From: Victivallis vadensis
GTDB lineage: Bacteria; Verrucomicrobiota; Lentisphaeria; Victivallales; Victivallaceae
DNA: 59,282 nt
Assembly (NCBI RefSeq): GCF_003096415.1
Contig: NZ_QEKH01000033.1
Location: 1-59,282 of the forward strand
Direction: 5' to 3'
Part shown: positions 45,628 through 53,675 of the stretch, in pieces
Position numbering within the stretch: the stretch's first letter is position 1
Layout: each line of letters begins with the position of its first letter
Notes under the pieces: model-generated
The model's input: the letters and a program-made list of their open reading frames with translations, nothing else
Databases searched by the model: none
What the model was told of the DNA's origin: nothing
Translations under genes and position numbers: made by a program

Positions 45628-47058
45628 TTATTTATCGGTGCCGAAGCCGGTGTCGAAAGGAGCGACCGGGACGCCGGCGCGGTTGACCAGATTGGGATTG
45701 GCCAGCTTGTCCCAGCCGAAGCGGAGCCGCACGGGGGCGCTCACTTCGGGAGAGGTCACGAAGAGTTTGTTGTCGCGGACCACGCCGGTGGCGGGATGGA
45801 AAAGCCCGTCCTCTCCGGCCAGCATCAGGTGCGAAACCGGTTCATTGTCGCGGGTGCGCAGGTCGTTGGGCTGGTTGAATTCGACGACGAAGGTCGAACC
45901 CTCCGCTCTGGCGCTGCGGAAGGTCGGCGCCAGCGCGGCGTCACTGCCGATGCCGTAGGCCTTGTAGAGCACCAGATTTGCGAGACGGCGGGCGAGCGGC
46001 ATCTTGTCGCGCGGATGGATATCCTTGGGATCGCCGCAGTCGGTGGTGGTGATGAAGCCGGCGTTGGAATCGTGTTCGGCGAAGTGCTGCTGGGCGGCCC
46101 AGAAGTTCGGGATCAGGGTCGACTTTTCCCGCCCGTACTGCCACGGCGGCAGCTGCACGATGAAGATCGGCATATCCGGATTGGCGAAGTAGGTGCGCCA
46201 GGTATGGGCGAGAGCGCGGAGCTTTTCGGCGTAGCGCATCCCTTCGGAGTGGTTGTCCTCGCCCTGATACCAGAGCATGCCGCGCACCGCAAAGGGGGTC
46301 AGCGGATGAACCATCGCGTTGAACAGCACGTTGGGCAGCCGCTGCTTGTCCTTGCGCAAATCGGCGTCCTTTTTGCTTTTCAGGTCGGCGATCTGCTTTG
46401 CAACCTCATCGGCGACCCCCTGGGTCACGGAGACGGCGGCGAAGGATTCCGGCGCGGTCATCGATTCGATCCGGCAGCCGCCCCACGAGATATTGATCAG
46501 GCCGATCGGAACGTTCAGCTTGCTCTGGAGGTCCCGTCCGACCAGATAGCCGACAGCGGAGAAGCGCGGAAGCGTCTGCGGCGAACAGAGGTTCCACTGG
46601 GCTTTCACGTCGGCCTGCGGTGTCCGGCTCCACACGTTCGGCACCTGGAAGAGCCGGATGTCGGGATTCGGAAACGCCTCGATCAGCTTGCGGCTGCCGG
46701 TGATGCTCTGCAACCCGTACTGCATATTGGACTGCCCCGCGCAGAGCCAGACGTCGCCGACCAGCACGTTGCTGCGGGTCAGGGTGTTGTCGCCCTTGAC
46801 GGTCAGCGTCGCTCCGTCGGAGGAGGCCGCGAGCGGTGCGAGCTTCACCTGCCACCTGCCGTCCTTGCCGGCGGTGGTGGAAACGGTCTGCCCGGCGAAC
46901 TGCACCGAAACCGCTTCTCCGGCGCGTCCGGTTCCCCAGACCGGCACCGCGCGGTCACGCTGCAGAACCATGTTGTCGGTGAAGATCGACGGCAGTTCCA
47001 CCGCCGCCAGCGGCAGCATCGTTCCGGCTGCCAGAAGGGAGAGCCAATTGTATTTCAT
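45628..47058 (-). CDS. Exported sialate O-acetylesterase-type SGNH hydrolase
   Basis: A 476-residue exported esterase. Signal peptide SLLAAGTMLPLAAVE; then the beta-rich LPSIFTDNMVLQRDRAVPVWG opening typical of the family, block I VWLCAGQSNMQYGL with the catalytic Ser, LINISWGGCRIESM, MLWYQGEDNHSE, and DPKDIHPRDKMPLARRLA with the catalytic Asp/His. Enzymes of this family remove acetyl esters from sialic acids or from plant xylan, so the substrate here may be any acetylated glycan. It is transcribed alone from a good promoter and is convergent with the glycosidase operon. Confidence 0.88.
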   Translation of the reverse strand: MKYNWLSLLAAGTMLPLAAVELPSIFTDNMVLQRDRAVPVWGTGRAGEAVSVQFAGQTVSTTAGKDGRWQVKLAPLAASSDGATLTVKGDNTLTRSNVLVGDVWLCAGQSNMQYGLQSITGSRKLIEAFPNPDIRLFQVPNVWSRTPQADVKAQWNLCSPQTLPRFSAVGYLVGRDLQSKLNVPIGLINISWGGCRIESMTAPESFAAVSVTQGVADEVAKQIADLKSKKDADLRKDKQRLPNVLFNAMVHPLTPFAVRGMLWYQGEDNHSEGMRYAEKLRALAHTWRTYFANPDMPIFIVQLPPWQYGREKSTLIPNFWAAQQHFAEHDSNAGFITTTDCGDPKDIHPRDKMPLARRLANLVLYKAYGIGSDAALAPTFRSARAEGSTFVVEFNQPNDLRTRDNEPVSHLMLAGEDGLFHPATGVVRDNKLFVTSPEVSAPVRLRFGWDKLANPNLVNRAGVPVAPFDTGFGTDK

Positions 47059-47095
47059 CCGTAAATGCTCCTTTCAGGGTTGTTGAATCCTTTTT

Positions 47096-47124
47096 AGAAT
47101 AACTCCGGGTACGCCAATATGCAA
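47096..47124 (-). promoter_or_regulatory. Promoter for the O-acetylesterase gene
   Basis: On the minus strand TTGCAT (47124-47119) and TATTCT (47101-47096) are 17 nt apart, and GAAAGGAGC precedes the start codon at 47058. Confidence 0.55.
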
Positions 47125-47140
47125 ATGCTTTGCGGTAAAA

Positions 47141-48070
47141 TCAGAGCAGACGGCGGGCGGCGAGGGCGCGTTTGCGGTATTCCGCCGGGGTGCAGCTGTA
47201 TTGTTTCCGGAACAGGTGGTAAAAGCGGCTCAGGCTCTGGAAGTTCAGCCGGTAGGCCAGTTCGGCGATCGATTCGCCGGAGTCGGCCAGCAGCCGGGCG
47301 GCGTGGTTGATCCGCAGTTCGTTGATGAATTCGGTCGGGGAGCGGTCGAGGTGCTTGCGGAACACTTTGCACAAATATTCCGGGGTGTAGCCGGAGAGCT
47401 GCTGCATCCGTTTGAGGCCGGGAATGAAATTCTCCGGGGTTTTCATCTTTTCGCACAAACTTTCCAGCCACTCCGGCGCGTCGGAGGAGCCCGGCGCGGC
47501 CTCCTGCGGCAGGAAGAACCGGGTGAAAAGCTCCGCCAGCAGTACCTTGAAACGGATTTTGCGGATCGCCGGAGTGATTCCCTGCGCATTCAGGCTCAGC
47601 AGCTCCAGGGAAAGCTCGTTCATCCGGCTTTCCGGCACCCGGAATACGGCGGGGAGCACGCTTTCGGTATAGCGGTGCAGGAAGGCGTCGTCCTCAAGGT
47701 AGCGGCTGATCGTCACGAAGAGTTCCAGGTGAAAGGAGAGCAACAGCAGTTCGCAGTCGGGCGCTCCGGGTGCGGGCAGGAAACCGTGGCGGTCGTCGGG
47801 GCGCACGAAGACCACGCTGTTCGGCTCCAGCAGCTGTTTTTCCCCGTTGACGCGGTGGATGATCGAGCCGGAGAGCAGGAAGATCAGCTCCCCGAACTCG
47901 TGGGAGTGTTCAACGGTCCCGCCGGAGGGCAGCGAATGGTAGTGCAGATTGCCGCCGCTGGGGATGAAGGACTGCTTACGCCCTGCGTTCCAGCTGATTG
48001 CGTGAAACGACACCTCCGCGCCGACCGCGGGATTGATGAAATTGTCCAATTCCAGTGTGATTGTTCCCAT
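47141..48070 (-). CDS. AraC-family transcriptional regulator with cupin sensor
   Basis: A 309-residue regulator. The N-terminal cupin has the metal/ligand motif VEHSHEFGELIFLLSG and a second block VVFVRPDDRHGF; the C-terminal AraC domain has MQQLSGYTPEYLCKVFRKHL and IAELAYRLNFQSLSRFYHLF. Start ATG 48070 is chosen to match the family; ATG 48094 is possible and neither has a good ribosome-binding site. It diverges from the corrinoid operon and precedes the esterase on the same strand, so either could be its target. Confidence 0.82.
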   Translation of the reverse strand: MGTITLELDNFINPAVGAEVSFHAISWNAGRKQSFIPSGGNLHYHSLPSGGTVEHSHEFGELIFLLSGSIIHRVNGEKQLLEPNSVVFVRPDDRHGFLPAPGAPDCELLLLSFHLELFVTISRYLEDDAFLHRYTESVLPAVFRVPESRMNELSLELLSLNAQGITPAIRKIRFKVLLAELFTRFFLPQEAAPGSSDAPEWLESLCEKMKTPENFIPGLKRMQQLSGYTPEYLCKVFRKHLDRSPTEFINELRINHAARLLADSGESIAELAYRLNFQSLSRFYHLFRKQYSCTPAEYRKRALAARRLL

Positions 48071-48173
48071 GTAGATTAATATAGAGCAAAACATTGCAAA
48101 AGAAAAGAAGATATTCCGGAAAAAATCGGGTAAAATATAAGAAAAGTACTACAAACGAGTAGGAGATTTGCCG

Positions 48174-49187
48174 ATGCACCACGATATGAAGCGTTTTGTC
48201 CGGGAGATTCTGAAGTCTCCGCGCCGCCGTGCGATCCCGATCATGACCAGTCCGGGGATCGACCTGATCGGCGCGAAGCCGGTCGAGGTGTTCCGCGACG
48301 GCGCGCTGCAGTTCCGCTGCATTCAGGCGTTGGCCGGGGCGGTGCATGCGGATGCGCTGGTCACGTTCATGGATTTGTCGGTGGAGGCGGAGGCGTTCGG
48401 TTCGCCGGTGCGGTATTCGGAACACGAGAATCCGACCGTCTCCGGCAGCATCGCTTCGACGCCGGAGGCGATCGACGCGCTGGCCGTCCCCGAAGTCGGA
48501 GCGAAACGGACCGCCGAAGTGCTGCGCTGCGCCGAGCTGTGCGCGGCCAACTTCGACCGTCCCGTGCTGGGCGGCATGATCGGGCCGTTTTCGCTGGCCG
48601 GGCGGCTGGCCGACATGACCGAGATCATGATCCTCGCCGCGATGGAGCCGGAGGCGGCGGCGCGGCTGCTCGGCAAGACCACCGCGTTTCTGACCGGATA
48701 CGCGAAGGCGATCCGTTCGACCGGCGTGAACGGGCTGGTGATCGCCGAACCCGCCGCCGGGCTGCTTTCGCCCGATATGTGTCGGGAGTTCGCCGCCGAC
48801 TATCTGAAAAAGATCATCGCGGCGGTACAGGACGATGATTTCATGGTGGTGCTGCACAACTGCGGCAACGCCGCAAACCGGCAGATCTCGGCGCTGGTTT
48901 CGACCGGGGCCGCCGCGCTCCACCTCGGCAATGCGGTTTCGCTGCCGGAACTGCTGCCGCAGATACCGCCGGAGGTGCTGCTGATGGGCAACATCGACCC
49001 GGTCGGCGTGCTGAAGAACGGCACGCCGGAGGAGGTTTACGCGAAAACCGCCGGATTGCTGCGCGAAACCGCGGCGTGGCCGAACTATGTGCTTTCCTCC
49101 GGCTGCGACGTGCCGCCGGGCGTGAGTCTGGAGAATATCCGCGCGTTTTTCCGCGCGTTGGACGATTACAACCAAACCGTAAAATAA
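48174..49187 (+). CDS. URO-D-family corrinoid methyltransferase (MtaA/MtbA-like)
   Basis: A 337-residue cytoplasmic methyltransferase of the URO-D fold. The zinc-binding His-x-Cys is present in VVLHNCGNA and the third ligand in LSSGCDVPPG, matching methylcobamide:acceptor methyltransferases of the MtaA/MtbA type. AGGAG precedes ATG 48174; TTG 48168 is less likely. It is the first gene of a tight operon with a corrinoid protein, a second URO-D enzyme, a reductive activator and DUF1638. Known MtaA homologues methylate coenzyme M in methanogens; the acceptor in this bacterium is unknown. Confidence 0.85.
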   Translation: MHHDMKRFVREILKSPRRRAIPIMTSPGIDLIGAKPVEVFRDGALQFRCIQALAGAVHADALVTFMDLSVEAEAFGSPVRYSEHENPTVSGSIASTPEAIDALAVPEVGAKRTAEVLRCAELCAANFDRPVLGGMIGPFSLAGRLADMTEIMILAAMEPEAAARLLGKTTAFLTGYAKAIRSTGVNGLVIAEPAAGLLSPDMCREFAADYLKKIIAAVQDDDFMVVLHNCGNAANRQISALVSTGAAALHLGNAVSLPELLPQIPPEVLLMGNIDPVGVLKNGTPEEVYAKTAGLLRETAAWPNYVLSSGCDVPPGVSLENIRAFFRALDDYNQTVK

Positions 49188-49203
49188 CAGGGAGTATCGG
49201 ACT

Positions 49204-49827
49204 ATGACTGACTTCGAAGCCTTGCGCGCCGCCGTGATCAAGGGCAAACGCAACGACGTCGCCGCGATCGTGCAGGCCGCGATCGACGGGGGCGAGGACA
49301 TCAACCTGATTCTGGACCGGGGAATGATTCCGGCGATGCGGGAGATCGGCGACAAGTTCTCCCGCAACGAGGCTTATGTGCCGGAACTGCTGATCGCCGC
49401 GCGCGCGATGCAGGCCGGGCTGGCGCTGCTGGAGCCGCTGATCGCCGCTTCCGGCCGCAAGTCGATGGGCAAGGTCGCGATCGGCACCGTGAAGGGCGAC
49501 CTGCACGACATCGGCAAGAATCTGGTCGCGATCATGCTCAAGGGGGCCGGATACGATGTGATCGACCTCGGCGTGAACTGCGACATCACCAAATACGAGG
49601 AAGGCGTGAAGCAGGGGGCGACCATCATCGGGTGCAGTTCGCTGCTGACCACCACGATGCCGTATATGAAGGAGGTGGTCGCCTACTTCAAGGACAAGGG
49701 GGTCAAGGTGGTGATCGGCGGCGCGCCGGTCACGCAGGCCTATGCGGATGAGATCGGCGCGGACGGCTACAGCGAAGACGCCAACGGTGCGGTGAAGCTG
49801 ATCGATTCGCTGCTGAAAACGGCGTGA
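49204..49827 (+). CDS. Corrinoid (B12-binding) methyl-carrier protein
   Basis: A 207-residue cytoplasmic protein of the MtaC/MtbC/MtgC type. Residues 1-85 form the helical cap domain and residues 90-207 the cobalamin-binding Rossmann domain with the ligand histidine in GDLHDIGKN (D-x-H-x-x-G), then IGCSSLLTTTM and VKVVIGGAPV. It carries a methyl group on cobalt between the two URO-D methyltransferases encoded on each side. Spacing is 16 nt from the gene before and 10 nt to the gene after. Confidence 0.93.
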   Translation: MTDFEALRAAVIKGKRNDVAAIVQAAIDGGEDINLILDRGMIPAMREIGDKFSRNEAYVPELLIAARAMQAGLALLEPLIAASGRKSMGKVAIGTVKGDLHDIGKNLVAIMLKGAGYDVIDLGVNCDITKYEEGVKQGATIIGCSSLLTTTMPYMKEVVAYFKDKGVKVVIGGAPVTQAYADEIGADGYSEDANGAVKLIDSLLKTA

Positions 49828-49837
49828 GGCTTTTCTG

Positions 49838-50920
49838 ATGGAACCCCTGTGCGGGAGAGAACGGGTCGGTCGGCAGCTGAAACACCTGCCGGTCGACCGC
49901 ATCGCGGTCAGCGAGGAGTTCTGGAGCTACACGATCCGCCACTGGGAGGAGCAGGGCAAGCTGCCGCCCGGCACGGATGCGGTGGAGCATTTCAAGCTGG
50001 ACCTCGACAAATGCTGGGCGTTCAACCTCCGGATCGACCCGGAGATGGCGGACCGGCTGGTCGCCGAGGATGAGGAGACTCAGACTTTCGTCGACGGCAA
50101 CGGGGCGACGTTGCGCCGCTACCGGTCGCACGCCTCCACCCCGGAACATATCAACTTTTCGGTTGTGGACCGGAACGACTGGGAGGAGAAGGCGAAGCCG
50201 TTCCTGACTCCGACCGCAAACCGGATCGACTTTGAAGGCTACCGCGCCGTGCGGCGCGCCTGTGCCGACGCGGGCCGTTTTTTCCTGTGGAGCGGGGTGA
50301 ATGTATTTGAGTCGATGCACCCGATCTGCGGCCATGAAAATCTGCTGATGGGCATGGCGCTCGACCCGGAGTGGGTTTCCGAAATGGCGGAGGTCTATTC
50401 CGACCTGATCATCCATCTGTGGGAGACGCTGTTCGCCGCCGAGGGCAAGCCGGACGGAATCTGGTTCTACGAGGACATGGGATTCAAAGGACGGCCTTTC
50501 ATGTCCCCGGAGATGTATCGGGAACTGATCATGCCCGCGCACAGAAAGACCATCGATTTCGCGCATTCGCTCGGATTGCCGGTGGTGATGCATTCGTGCG
50601 GCTTCGTCGAGCCGCTGCTTCCCTACATGGTCGAAGCGGGGATCGACTGTCTGCAGGCGATGGAGGTGAAGGCCGGGATGGACCTGCTGCGCATCTACCG
50701 GGATTTCGGGGAGAAGATCGCGCTGATGGGCGGGCTGGACGTGCGTCCGGTTGCGAACAACGACCTGCCCGGCATCCGGCGCGAGCTGGAGACCAGGATT
50801 CCGGTCGTGAAAGGGCGCAACGGCTTCATCCTGCACTCAGACCACTCGATCCCGGAATCCGCCGAGTACGAAAGCTACCGGTATTTCCTCGAAACCGGGC
50901 TGGAACTGGGGAGGTATTGA
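49838..50920 (+). CDS. URO-D-family substrate:corrinoid methyltransferase
   Basis: A 360-residue cytoplasmic protein of the URO-D family. The zinc motif MHSCGFVEPLLPYM is intact, preceded by GIWFYEDMGFKGRPFMSPEMY and followed by IALMGGLDVRPVANND and LHSDHSIP. Its sequence is more like the URO-D-type O-demethylases than the MtaA-like protein at 48174. I infer that it transfers a methyl group from a methoxylated substrate to the adjacent corrinoid protein; the substrate is unknown. Its stop overlaps the activator start by one base. Confidence 0.82.
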   Translation: MEPLCGRERVGRQLKHLPVDRIAVSEEFWSYTIRHWEEQGKLPPGTDAVEHFKLDLDKCWAFNLRIDPEMADRLVAEDEETQTFVDGNGATLRRYRSHASTPEHINFSVVDRNDWEEKAKPFLTPTANRIDFEGYRAVRRACADAGRFFLWSGVNVFESMHPICGHENLLMGMALDPEWVSEMAEVYSDLIIHLWETLFAAEGKPDGIWFYEDMGFKGRPFMSPEMYRELIMPAHRKTIDFAHSLGLPVVMHSCGFVEPLLPYMVEAGIDCLQAMEVKAGMDLLRIYRDFGEKIALMGGLDVRPVANNDLPGIRRELETRIPVVKGRNGFILHSDHSIPESAEYESYRYFLETGLELGRY

Positions 50921-52341
50921 TGCAGCTGACCCTCAAGGCGGACGGCAGGAAGAATCTGGCGGAGCAGCTCGCCGCGGCGGGTTATCCGCTGGATCTGCGC
51001 TGCGGCGGCAACGGCACCTGCGGCCGCTGCCGGGTGCGCCTCCGTTCGGGAGAGTGGGAGACGGACGGCAAACCCGTGTCCGTCCCCGCCGAAGTCAACG
51101 CCTGCCGGACCCGCCTGACCGGGCCGGAGGGGGAAGTGGAAATCCCGGAGCGTTCGCTGGCGGTCCGGCAGGGCAAGGTGGCCGCCGCATGGCGCAGCCG
51201 CCCGCTGCCGGAGAGCCGGGAGAGCGTGATCGCGGTTGACCTCGGCACCACCACCGTGGCCGCCGTGAAGCTCTGCAACGGCGAAATCGTGCGGGAAGCG
51301 ACCTGTTTCAACCGGCAGAGCCGGTTCGGCGACAATGTGATTACCCGGATCAACCATGTCGGAACTTCTTCTGGTGCGCTTGAGGAGTTGCGCATGGCGG
51401 CGGTGGAATCCGTGAACGAGCTGCTTGACCGGCTGGAACCGGATGGGGCGGCCCGGATCGCGCTGGCCGGAAACACCGTGATGAGCTGCCTGTTCCACGG
51501 GATCGATCCGTCGCCGATCGGCGTGATGCCGTTCACGCCTCCCTGTCGGATTTTTCCGGTGCGCGGCGCGGCGGAGCTGGGATTGCGGGCCGGGGATATC
51601 CCGGTGCTGACGGTTCCGGCGATCGCCGGATATGTCGGCGGCGACCTGACGGCGGGGCTGCTGGAGACGCCGCTGCGTCCCGGCGAACTGCTGGTGGATA
51701 TCGGGACCAACTGCGAAATCATCCTGCAGACGGAGCAGGGGATGTTCTGTACCGCCGCTGCCGCCGGTCCCGCGTTCGAGGGGGCCGGAATCCACTGCGG
51801 CAGCCGGGCGGTTCCCGGCGCGATCGACCACTATTTCGGGCGGAACTCCTGTTCGGTGATCGGCGGCGCGGCTCCGGCCGGGTTGTGCGGTTCGGCGATG
51901 ATCGATTTTCTGGCGGTCGAACGCCGGTTGGGGCACCTGAATGAATTCGGGCGCATCCAGCCGCCCGCCGATTGTTTTGAAGCCGCGCCCGGCGTTACGA
52001 TTTACGAGTGGGAGATCGAGCAGCTGCTGAAGGCCAAGGCCGCCGTCCGGGCCGGGATCGCGACGCTGGCCGCTTACTGCAGAACTCCGGTGAAGAAGCT
52101 CTTCCTCGCCGGCGGTTTCGCCCGGTATCTTGACTTCGGCAACGCGGTCGCGTGCGGGATGCTCCCCGATTGCGAACTGGAGGCGGTCGGCAACACCAGC
52201 CTCGGCGGCGCCGCGCGGCTGGCGGTTCAGCCCGGACTGGCGGCGGAGCTGGAGCGGCTGATCGACCTGCCGAAAGATATTCCGCTGAATCTTCTGGACG
52301 AATTTGAGGACAACTACATCGACGGATTGCTGCTGCCATGA
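50920..52341 (+). CDS. Reductive activator of corrinoid protein (RamA/RACE-like)
   Basis: A 473-residue protein. The N-terminus is a 2Fe-2S ferredoxin domain (CGGNGTCGRCRVRLRSG with a fourth Cys in VNACRTRL), and residues from about 105 form the ASKHA/DUF4445 domain (VIAVDLGTTTVAAVKL, ALAGNTVMSCLFHGI, LLVDIGTNCEIIL, LFLAGGFARYLD). Such proteins use ATP to return inactive Co(II) corrinoid to Co(I). The frame is open far upstream, but ATG 50920 overlaps the previous stop (TGATG) and starts exactly at the ferredoxin domain. The next gene overlaps by ATGA. Confidence 0.9.
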   Translation: MQLTLKADGRKNLAEQLAAAGYPLDLRCGGNGTCGRCRVRLRSGEWETDGKPVSVPAEVNACRTRLTGPEGEVEIPERSLAVRQGKVAAAWRSRPLPESRESVIAVDLGTTTVAAVKLCNGEIVREATCFNRQSRFGDNVITRINHVGTSSGALEELRMAAVESVNELLDRLEPDGAARIALAGNTVMSCLFHGIDPSPIGVMPFTPPCRIFPVRGAAELGLRAGDIPVLTVPAIAGYVGGDLTAGLLETPLRPGELLVDIGTNCEIILQTEQGMFCTAAAAGPAFEGAGIHCGSRAVPGAIDHYFGRNSCSVIGGAAPAGLCGSAMIDFLAVERRLGHLNEFGRIQPPADCFEAAPGVTIYEWEIEQLLKAKAAVRAGIATLAAYCRTPVKKLFLAGGFARYLDFGNAVACGMLPDCELEAVGNTSLGGAARLAVQPGLAAELERLIDLPKDIPLNLLDEFEDNYIDGLLLP

Positions 52342-53054
52342 AGTACAAGGTCATCTCCTGCAACGTGTTCAAGCGTGAAATCGAATATGCGGCCGCCCGT
52401 TCGCCGTATTCGCTCGAAATCGAGTTCCTGGAACTCGGCGAACACGCCCGGCCCCGTGAACTGCGCCGCAAACTTCAGGAGCGGATCGATGCGATCGACG
52501 GCTTCGACGCGGTGCTGCTCGGCTACGGCCTCTGCGGGACCGCCACCGACGGGCTGGCCGCCGGAAAAGTGCCGCTGGTCCTGCCGCGCAGCCATGACTG
52601 CTGCGGAATCCTGCTGGGCAGCCGGAAGCGGTTCGAAGAGCTGTTCGCCGACATGCCCAGTTCGCCGTTCGGTTCGGTCGGCTTCGTGGAGCATGGCGAC
52701 TACTATTTTTCCGACGGTGAGATGCTGTTCGGCGACGGCTATGCCGCGCTGGTCGAACAGTACGGCGAGGACGACGCCCGCTATATCTGGGACGCGATGC
52801 ACCCGAAGCTCGACGGGCGGCTTCAACCGATCACCTTCATCGCGATTCCGGAAATTCCCTGTGAGGAAGCGATGGCGCGCTGCCGGGCCAGAGCCGACGA
52901 AGAGGGCCGCGCGTTTCAGGTGGAAACGGGAAGCCTGCGCCTGATTCGCGGGCTGCTGGCGGGCAACTGGGACGAAAGCGAATTCCTGATCGTGCCGCCG
53001 GGCCGCTCGGTCCGTCAGGTCGGCGACTGGAATGAAATCATCCGCCTCGCGTGA
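52338..53054 (+). CDS. DUF1638 protein of the corrinoid operon
   Basis: A 238-residue cytoplasmic protein recognised as DUF1638: KYKVISCNVFKREIEYAA, DAVLLGYGLCGTATDGL, LVLPRSHDCCGILLGSR, and the C-terminal LIVPPGRSVRQVGDWNE. The conserved Cys pair in SHDCCG suggests a metal site. DUF1638 genes are commonly found next to corrinoid methyltransferase genes; their function is not known. It overlaps the activator gene by ATGA and is the last gene of the operon; repeat R6 starts directly after its stop codon. Confidence 0.85.
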   Translation: MKYKVISCNVFKREIEYAAARSPYSLEIEFLELGEHARPRELRRKLQERIDAIDGFDAVLLGYGLCGTATDGLAAGKVPLVLPRSHDCCGILLGSRKRFEELFADMPSSPFGSVGFVEHGDYYFSDGEMLFGDGYAALVEQYGEDDARYIWDAMHPKLDGRLQPITFIAIPEIPCEEAMARCRARADEEGRAFQVETGSLRLIRGLLAGNWDESEFLIVPPGRSVRQVGDWNEIIRLA

Positions 53055-53445
53055 TGCCTCCGGCGGCCGGGGGCGCTTCGCCCCCCGGTCCCCCCGACCG
53101 GCAAGGTGCCGGCGCCGGGTACGGTTTTGTAATTTTTACTGCGTAAAAATTACAAAACCAGGGGGTATTATCTATCAGTTTATTGGCTCTAGCGGCAGTA
53201 CCTGCCTCCGGGTGCTACCCGGTCTGGGTCAAGGAGCGAAGCGCCCTTGTCGTCGAAGACATCTGTGCGCTAAAGCGCTCAGCAGCGCACAAGGTCTGCT
53301 GCCCGTCAGGGCGGGCAGACCCGCCTGCCGCGAATGCGGCATGGCTTCTTCCCGTCCCTCGCTGGCAAGGTGGCGTTGCCGACCGGGGAGTAATCATGGG
53401 GGCGCGAATGCGGCACGGCTGTGACCGGGCGAAAATAATTGATTG
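53055..53445. repeat. Dispersed hairpin-rich repeat, copy R6
   Basis: Inverse copy of R4: GGGGGCGCTTCGCCCCC beside the gene end, the core CCGGCAAGGTGCCGG (about 53098-53113), a 17-bp stem with loop TGC (53123-53159, arm GGTTTTGTAATTTTTAC), TATCTATCAGTTTATT, a GTGCGCT/AGCGCAC stem, and AGGTCTGCTGCCC. A second, divergent core GGCAAGGTGGCG lies near 53352. The central hairpin has one extra T/A pair relative to R4 in both arms. Confidence 0.85.
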
Positions 53446-53476
53446 ACCGTTGCAGGTCATGGAGTTGAATTTACGG

Positions 53477-53620
53477 ATGGCAAAGCTGTTTTCATTTTTG
53501 GGAACGCTGATGGCGGGATTGGCCCCGCAGGCGGAACAGATGCTGGTTGAAGTGGATTTCAGGCTGTCGGAGCCGCGGGGAACGGCTCTTCGGGATTCCG
53601 GCAGACGGCACGTTCGGTGA
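53477..53620 (+). pseudogene. Remnant: 5' end of an exported glycosidase-like gene
   Basis: A 47-codon open frame starting at ATG 53477. It reads as a signal peptide (LFSFLGTLMAGLAPQAE) followed by QMLVEVDFRLSEPRG, which resembles the start of the 22501 glycosidase (PAAELVRVDFSREDA), then loses sense and stops at 53620. It lies just behind repeat R6 and before a URO-D gene. I read it as the truncated beginning of a deleted exported-enzyme gene; a genuine small exported protein is possible but less likely. Confidence 0.5.
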
Positions 53621-53675
53621 TGCGCTGTTCGGATTTTTCGGTTTGCGAGTTGATGTAAAAAGGGGAGGAGAATTT

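Noticed and set aside
53032-53424. 130-residue open frame across repeat R6
   Set aside because: It encodes repeat sequence only and overlaps the DUF1638 gene; similar frames occur in the other copies.
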